Shown here: positions 43,792 to 47,470 of the stretch, piece by piece
Layout: the number at the start of each line of letters is the position of its first letter
Numbering within the stretch: position 1 is the stretch's first letter
Assembly: GCA_031323845.1 (NCBI GenBank)
Contig: JAVIYP010000016.1
Span: forward strand, 1-47,470
DNA from: PUPG01 sp031323845
GTDB lineage: Bacteria > Bacteroidota > Bacteroidia > Bacteroidales > UBA7960
DNA length: 47,470 nucleotides
Direction: 5' to 3'
Translations under genes and position numbers: made by a program
The notes under the pieces: generated by a model
The model's input: only the letters and a program-made list of their open reading frames with translations
Told to the model about the DNA's origin: nothing
Database searches by the model: none

Positions 43792-44040
43792 GGTAGCTCG
43801 AAGCTGGAAGCTGGAAGCTCGAAGGAAGAAAGAGAAGTCAGAGGTCGGAAGCTTGTTTCGAACGCAGTGAGAAATCTGCCAGGAAGTCGGAAATCGGAGG
43901 TCAGAAGTCAGAAAACTATAACAAAATAACACTTAAACGATTAAACGATTCAACAATTAAACAACAGCCTGAAATCTGCACATTTTCACATTTTCACATC
44001 TTCACATCTGCAAAACAGACAAACAAGCACATAATCTATC
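43792..44040. repeat. Second intergenic mosaic of the same modules
   Basis: AGCTGGAAGCTGGAAGCTCG words begin right after xth. The 30-bp module at 43856-43885 differs from 41723-41752 at three positions. Identical 15-16-bp modules are TCAACAATTAAACAA (43950-43964), CTGAAATCTGCACATT (43969-43984, also at 9329-9344) and ACATCTTCACATCTG (43996-44010). Confidence 0.75.
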
Positions 44041-44048
44041 AGAATCAC

Positions 44049-45284
44049 ATGAAAAAATACATCTTAATAAGTCTTGGCGTTTTGATCGTGGCCTCACTTT
44101 GGTATATGCTTCGTGATGAGGCGGTTACCGTCGAGCAGATCCGTGTTCCTGCCGTAAGGGGCAATTTTGTGATCAGTGTTTATACGAGCGGCGAACTGGA
44201 GGCCAAAAACTCAACGAACATACAGGGCCCTTCAGGCTTGCGCCTGGTAGGTATATGGAATGCCCAGGTTGCCGAACTGATCCCGGAGGGGACGGTGGTC
44301 AGGAAGGGCGACTGGGTGGCGACACTCGACAGGACGGATATCAGCAATCGCATTCAGGACCTTGAAACAGAGCTTGAGAAGCTTCAGACGTCGTACACCC
44401 AGATCATGCTTGACACCACGATGGAGTTGCGCAGTGCACGCGATGAGCTGGTGAACCTGCGCTTTAATTATGAGGAGGCGGAGATCAACCTGGAGCAGTC
44501 ACAGTTTGAACCTCCGGCTACCATTCGTCAGGCGGAGATCAACCTTGAAAAGCTCGAAAGGGCCTATGAACAGGCGCAGGAGAATTACCAGCTAAGAAAG
44601 CGCCAGGCCGACGCACGGATGCAGGAGATCAATGCTTCGCTGTCGCAGGTGCAGCGCAGGTATCAGAATATGCTTAACGTGCTGGAAGAATTTGTGATAC
44701 ATGCTCCCATGGACGGGATGGTCATTTACCGGCGCAACTGGGACGGCTCAAAGGTTACTGTCGGTTCCCAGATAAGTACCTGGGATAATACGGTGGCTAC
44801 GTTACCTGATTTTTCTGTGATGATGTCGCGAACCTATGTCAATGAAATAGACATCAGCAAGGTTCAAGTTAACCAGCCGGCAGAAATTGTGGTGGATGCT
44901 TTCCCCGACAAAACCTTCACCGGCTATGTCACAGAGGTGGCCAACATAGGCGAACAGCGACCGAACCAGGACGCCCGCGTGTTTGAGGTAAAGATACAGA
45001 TCAACGAATCGGATACCATCATGCGACCGGCCATGACGACCAAAAACACCATTGTGACACATGTGGAAGAAAATGTGTTGTTCATCCCTATTGAGGGCAT
45101 ACATGGCACAGACACGCTTACCTATGTTTTTCGCTGTCACAACAACCGCCCGGTCCGCCAGCAGGTGGTTACCGGTATGCGCAACGAAAACGAGATTATC
45201 ATTCGCAATGGCCTTGAAGAAGGGGATCTGATTTACCTGACAATTCCGCCTAATGCTGATGAACTAAGCCTTCATTTGTTATAA
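44049..45284 (+). CDS. HlyD/MacA-type periplasmic adaptor
   Basis: Membrane-fusion protein of an exporter, 411 residues. An N-terminal membrane helix (about 4-20) is followed by a barrel-sandwich half (TNIQGPSGLRLVGIWNAQVAELIPEG), a long coiled coil (about 95-215, rich in Glu, Gln, Leu), FVIHAPMDGMVIYR, and a beta-barrel end. It lies 9 bases upstream of the FtsX-type permease, clearly as an operon. Confidence 0.9.
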   Translation: MKKYILISLGVLIVASLWYMLRDEAVTVEQIRVPAVRGNFVISVYTSGELEAKNSTNIQGPSGLRLVGIWNAQVAELIPEGTVVRKGDWVATLDRTDISNRIQDLETELEKLQTSYTQIMLDTTMELRSARDELVNLRFNYEEAEINLEQSQFEPPATIRQAEINLEKLERAYEQAQENYQLRKRQADARMQEINASLSQVQRRYQNMLNVLEEFVIHAPMDGMVIYRRNWDGSKVTVGSQISTWDNTVATLPDFSVMMSRTYVNEIDISKVQVNQPAEIVVDAFPDKTFTGYVTEVANIGEQRPNQDARVFEVKIQINESDTIMRPAMTTKNTIVTHVEENVLFIPIEGIHGTDTLTYVFRCHNNRPVRQQVVTGMRNENEIIIRNGLEEGDLIYLTIPPNADELSLHLL

Positions 45285-45293
45285 AGCACCAGG

Positions 45294-46655
45294 ATGAAGT
45301 ATCTGGAAAAATATTTTTACAACCTGAACATTGCACTGGAAGCGGTGATCTCAAACCGTTTCCGGTCAGTGCTGACAGCCCTGGGTATCATTTTTGGCGT
45401 AGCCGCCGTGATTGCCATGCTGGCCATCGGTACGGGCGCCCGTCAGGAAATCCTTGATCAGATGAAGATGGTGGGTGTCAACAATATTATCATAAGACCG
45501 ATCTGGGCTGAGGACGACAGTCGTGATGAGACCATGAGGGGGCGGTTTTCTCCCGGTCTTACGCTTCAGGATGTGGAAAGCATTTCCCGCATCGTACCTA
45601 CGGTGCAGCGCGTAAGCCCTGAGGTAGAGATCAGTGCTTATGCTATGAAGAAAGGCATAAGGCGGCCTGTGCGTGTAGCAGGAGTCACCCCCGACTATTT
45701 CGATGTGTTTTCGCTCAACCTTTCCCGCGGAAGCATGTTTACCGAGACCCAGTTAAAGGATGGTGCGCCTGTAGCCATCATCGGAAACAACATCAGGGCA
45801 ATCTTTTTCGGGAACACTGATCCTATCGGCAAACAGATCAAAGCGGGTCACAACTGGCTGACGGTTATCGGCGTTGTTGAAGACCGTATGGTCACCGAAG
45901 ATGCTGTTAAAAGTTTGGGTGTAAGTGAGTTCAACAATGTGATCTACACTCCCGTGCAGACCATGCTGCTCAGGTTTCAGGACAGATCTGCGGTAAAGAT
46001 CGACCAGATACAAAGCATGCGCGTGGGTGGACGCGGCCGCGGTGGCAGCATCATCATCGGCGGGTCTTCGGCCAACAATCAGGAAGAGGTTAAATACCAG
46101 AATTACCATCAGCTCGACAGGGTCGTGGTCCAGGTGGACAGGTCCGAACAGCTCACCCCCACGGCTGATGTGGTTAGGCGCATGCTTGTCAGAAGGCACA
46201 ACAACGTGGAAGACTTTGAGGTCATCATCCCGGAATTGTTGCTGCAACAGGAGCAGCGCACAAAAGACATCTTTAACATCGTGCTGGGTGCCATTGCCGG
46301 CATCTCGCTTCTGGTGGGTGGCATCGGCATCATGAACATCATGATGGCTTCCGTAATGGAGCGGACCAAGGAAATAGGGATACGACTCGCTGTCGGTGCG
46401 AAAAAAACAGACGTTGTCTTTCAGTTTTTGTCGGAGTCAACACTTATCAGCGTGGTTGGCGGCATCATCGGGATTTTTCTTGGCATTGCACTGTCCCGCA
46501 GCATCATGCACTTTACAGAAATTCTTACCATTGTATCGCTGGGGTCAGTACTCATATCCTTTGGAGTGGCCGCCACCGTTGGGATAGTATTTGGTTACAT
46601 GCCTGCAAAAAAAGCAGCGGCAAAAGACCCGGTGAGCTCTCTGCGTTACGAATAA
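45294..46655 (+). CDS. MacB-like ABC transporter permease (FtsX + MacB_PCD)
   Basis: The 453 residues have TM1 (about 25-46), a large periplasmic MacB_PCD domain (to about 325, with a Gly-rich insert GGRGRGGSIIIGG near 245-257), and three C-terminal membrane helices with MMASVMERTKEIGIRLAVGA, the usual FtsX signature. No ATP-binding subunit is encoded next to it; the following gene is on the other strand. Confidence 0.92.
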   Translation: MKYLEKYFYNLNIALEAVISNRFRSVLTALGIIFGVAAVIAMLAIGTGARQEILDQMKMVGVNNIIIRPIWAEDDSRDETMRGRFSPGLTLQDVESISRIVPTVQRVSPEVEISAYAMKKGIRRPVRVAGVTPDYFDVFSLNLSRGSMFTETQLKDGAPVAIIGNNIRAIFFGNTDPIGKQIKAGHNWLTVIGVVEDRMVTEDAVKSLGVSEFNNVIYTPVQTMLLRFQDRSAVKIDQIQSMRVGGRGRGGSIIIGGSSANNQEEVKYQNYHQLDRVVVQVDRSEQLTPTADVVRRMLVRRHNNVEDFEVIIPELLLQQEQRTKDIFNIVLGAIAGISLLVGGIGIMNIMMASVMERTKEIGIRLAVGAKKTDVVFQFLSESTLISVVGGIIGIFLGIALSRSIMHFTEILTIVSLGSVLISFGVAATVGIVFGYMPAKKAAAKDPVSSLRYE

Positions 46656-46790
46656 CGAAACCAGCGTCACGTCCCGGTGCTACGGGAGTGTGATACAAAT
46701 CCATGACAAATAAAATGGGCTATGCCGGGCGTACAACGTCTGGTGCCGCCGCCCTGCCTGTCAACAGCCGTGAACGGTGCCTGCTACAAG

Positions 46791-47444
46791 CTATTCGGAT
46801 AATTCATTCAGTACGGCACGTACAATGTTTTCTGCTCCCTCTCCAATCTGGGCAATGCTGGCATCAAGCATGTAACAGGGCGTAGTGAACAGCTTGTTCT
46901 CTTTGTCCACCAGCACTTCGCCGTGGCTGGTCGATTCATGGATAGCTCCCATGCTAACAACGGCATCCGCAGTGCCTTTGTCCTGACCAATGGTGATCTT
47001 TGCCTTCGGCAGCACCCTGGCCAGCAGTACCGGGGCTATGCAAAGGGCGGCTATGGGTTTTCCTGCTTTGTGCATGCCGGTGATGGCCCTGGCAACATCA
47101 GGCTGAACCTGGCAATCGGCCCCTTTGAACGCAAAATCAGACAGGTTTTTGGCTGCACCGAATCCGCCGGGAAAGAGTAAAGCATCAAAGGCGGCAGGGT
47201 CAAACTCGCTGAGTGGCTTCACCTGGCCCCTGGCAATACGGGCCGCCTCTGTCATTACGTTGCGTGTTTCCTTCATCTCTTCTCCCGTCAGGTGGTTAAC
47301 GACATGATGTTGTGCAATGTCGGGCGCAAACACCTCATAAGCAGCACCCTGCTTTGCAATGGCATACATCGAAAGCGTGGCCTCATGGATCTCGGCGCCA
47401 TCAAAAACACCGCACCCTGACAATACTACAGCAAATTTCTTCAT
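46791..47444 (-). CDS. elbB: Isoprenoid biosynthesis glyoxalase ElbB
   Basis: DJ-1/PfpI-type protein of 217 residues with SGCGVFDGAEIHEA, LLFPGGFGAAKNL and the Cys elbow AALCIAPVLLA. ElbB proteins have glyoxalase activity; the old link to isoprenoid synthesis is indirect. The start at 47444 (MKKFAVVLSGCG) is preferred over an in-frame start eight codons upstream. Confidence 0.92.
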   Translation of the reverse strand: MKKFAVVLSGCGVFDGAEIHEATLSMYAIAKQGAAYEVFAPDIAQHHVVNHLTGEEMKETRNVMTEAARIARGQVKPLSEFDPAAFDALLFPGGFGAAKNLSDFAFKGADCQVQPDVARAITGMHKAGKPIAALCIAPVLLARVLPKAKITIGQDKGTADAVVSMGAIHESTSHGEVLVDKENKLFTTPCYMLDASIAQIGEGAENIVRAVLNELSE

Positions 47445-47470
47445 GATATGTATTTTTTCGTTCGACAACA

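Overview
The window looks like a chromosomal segment of a Bacteroidota (Bacteroidales-like) bacterium. The evidence is the gene families (DUF4105, FISUMP domain, ThiL, an AroG/chorismate mutase fusion, atpD-atpC split from the other ATP synthase genes, a coaX/LptC/PpiD-like envelope cluster), many promoters with the Bacteroidota -7 box TAnnTTTG, and weak or absent Shine-Dalgarno sequences. No rRNA gene or CRISPR array was seen.

Layout. 1-9.1 kb: dprA, a ChaN-like lipoprotein and cdd on the minus strand; a small membrane/stress group (YtxH, holin-like, small protein) followed by an ECF sigma factor and a one-pass membrane protein on plus; then an LpxL-type acyltransferase, hflX and trpS on minus. 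9.1-13.1 kb: a repeat-rich gap, a secreted dockerin-FISUMP protein, a group II intron with its reverse transcriptase/maturase, a terminator and tRNA-Phe. 13.2-21.1 kb: an envelope-biogenesis run on plus (coaX, outer-membrane protein, TPR protein, lptC, CNNM/CBS protein, PpiD-like foldase). 21.1-23.7 kb: DUF4105 protein and a cyanophycinase-dockerin fusion on minus. 24.2-27.8 kb: translation operon rplM-rpsI-rpsB-tsf, converging on pyrH. 28-36.4 kb: ribF, frr, recJ, atpC-atpD, an RNase H, thiL and the DAHP synthase/chorismate mutase. 36.4-41.6 kb: an A+T-richer accessory stretch with a nitronate monooxygenase, an orphan TacA-type antitoxin, a DUF4160-DUF2442 pair, a frameshifted ISAs1 transposase, an IS630-like half transposase and cysH. 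41.6-47.4 kb: SDR epimerase, xth, a HlyD/FtsX-type exporter pair and elbB.

Most unusual signals. (1) A palindromic repeat that carries a promoter is nearly identical (45/46) upstream of frr and cysH, with a third partial copy at 36.5 kb. (2) A 57-bp direct repeat lies on both sides of the group II intron, and its second copy begins exactly at the inferred 3' splice site. (3) thiL has an in-frame amber codon followed by a plausible conserved tail. (4) RibF has an eroded FAD-synthetase half. (5) A DUF4160 gene seems to start at ATA just after a -7 box. (6) Three distant intergenic regions are assembled from the same short modules. (7) Two unrelated secreted proteins end or begin with the same kind of dockerin pair.
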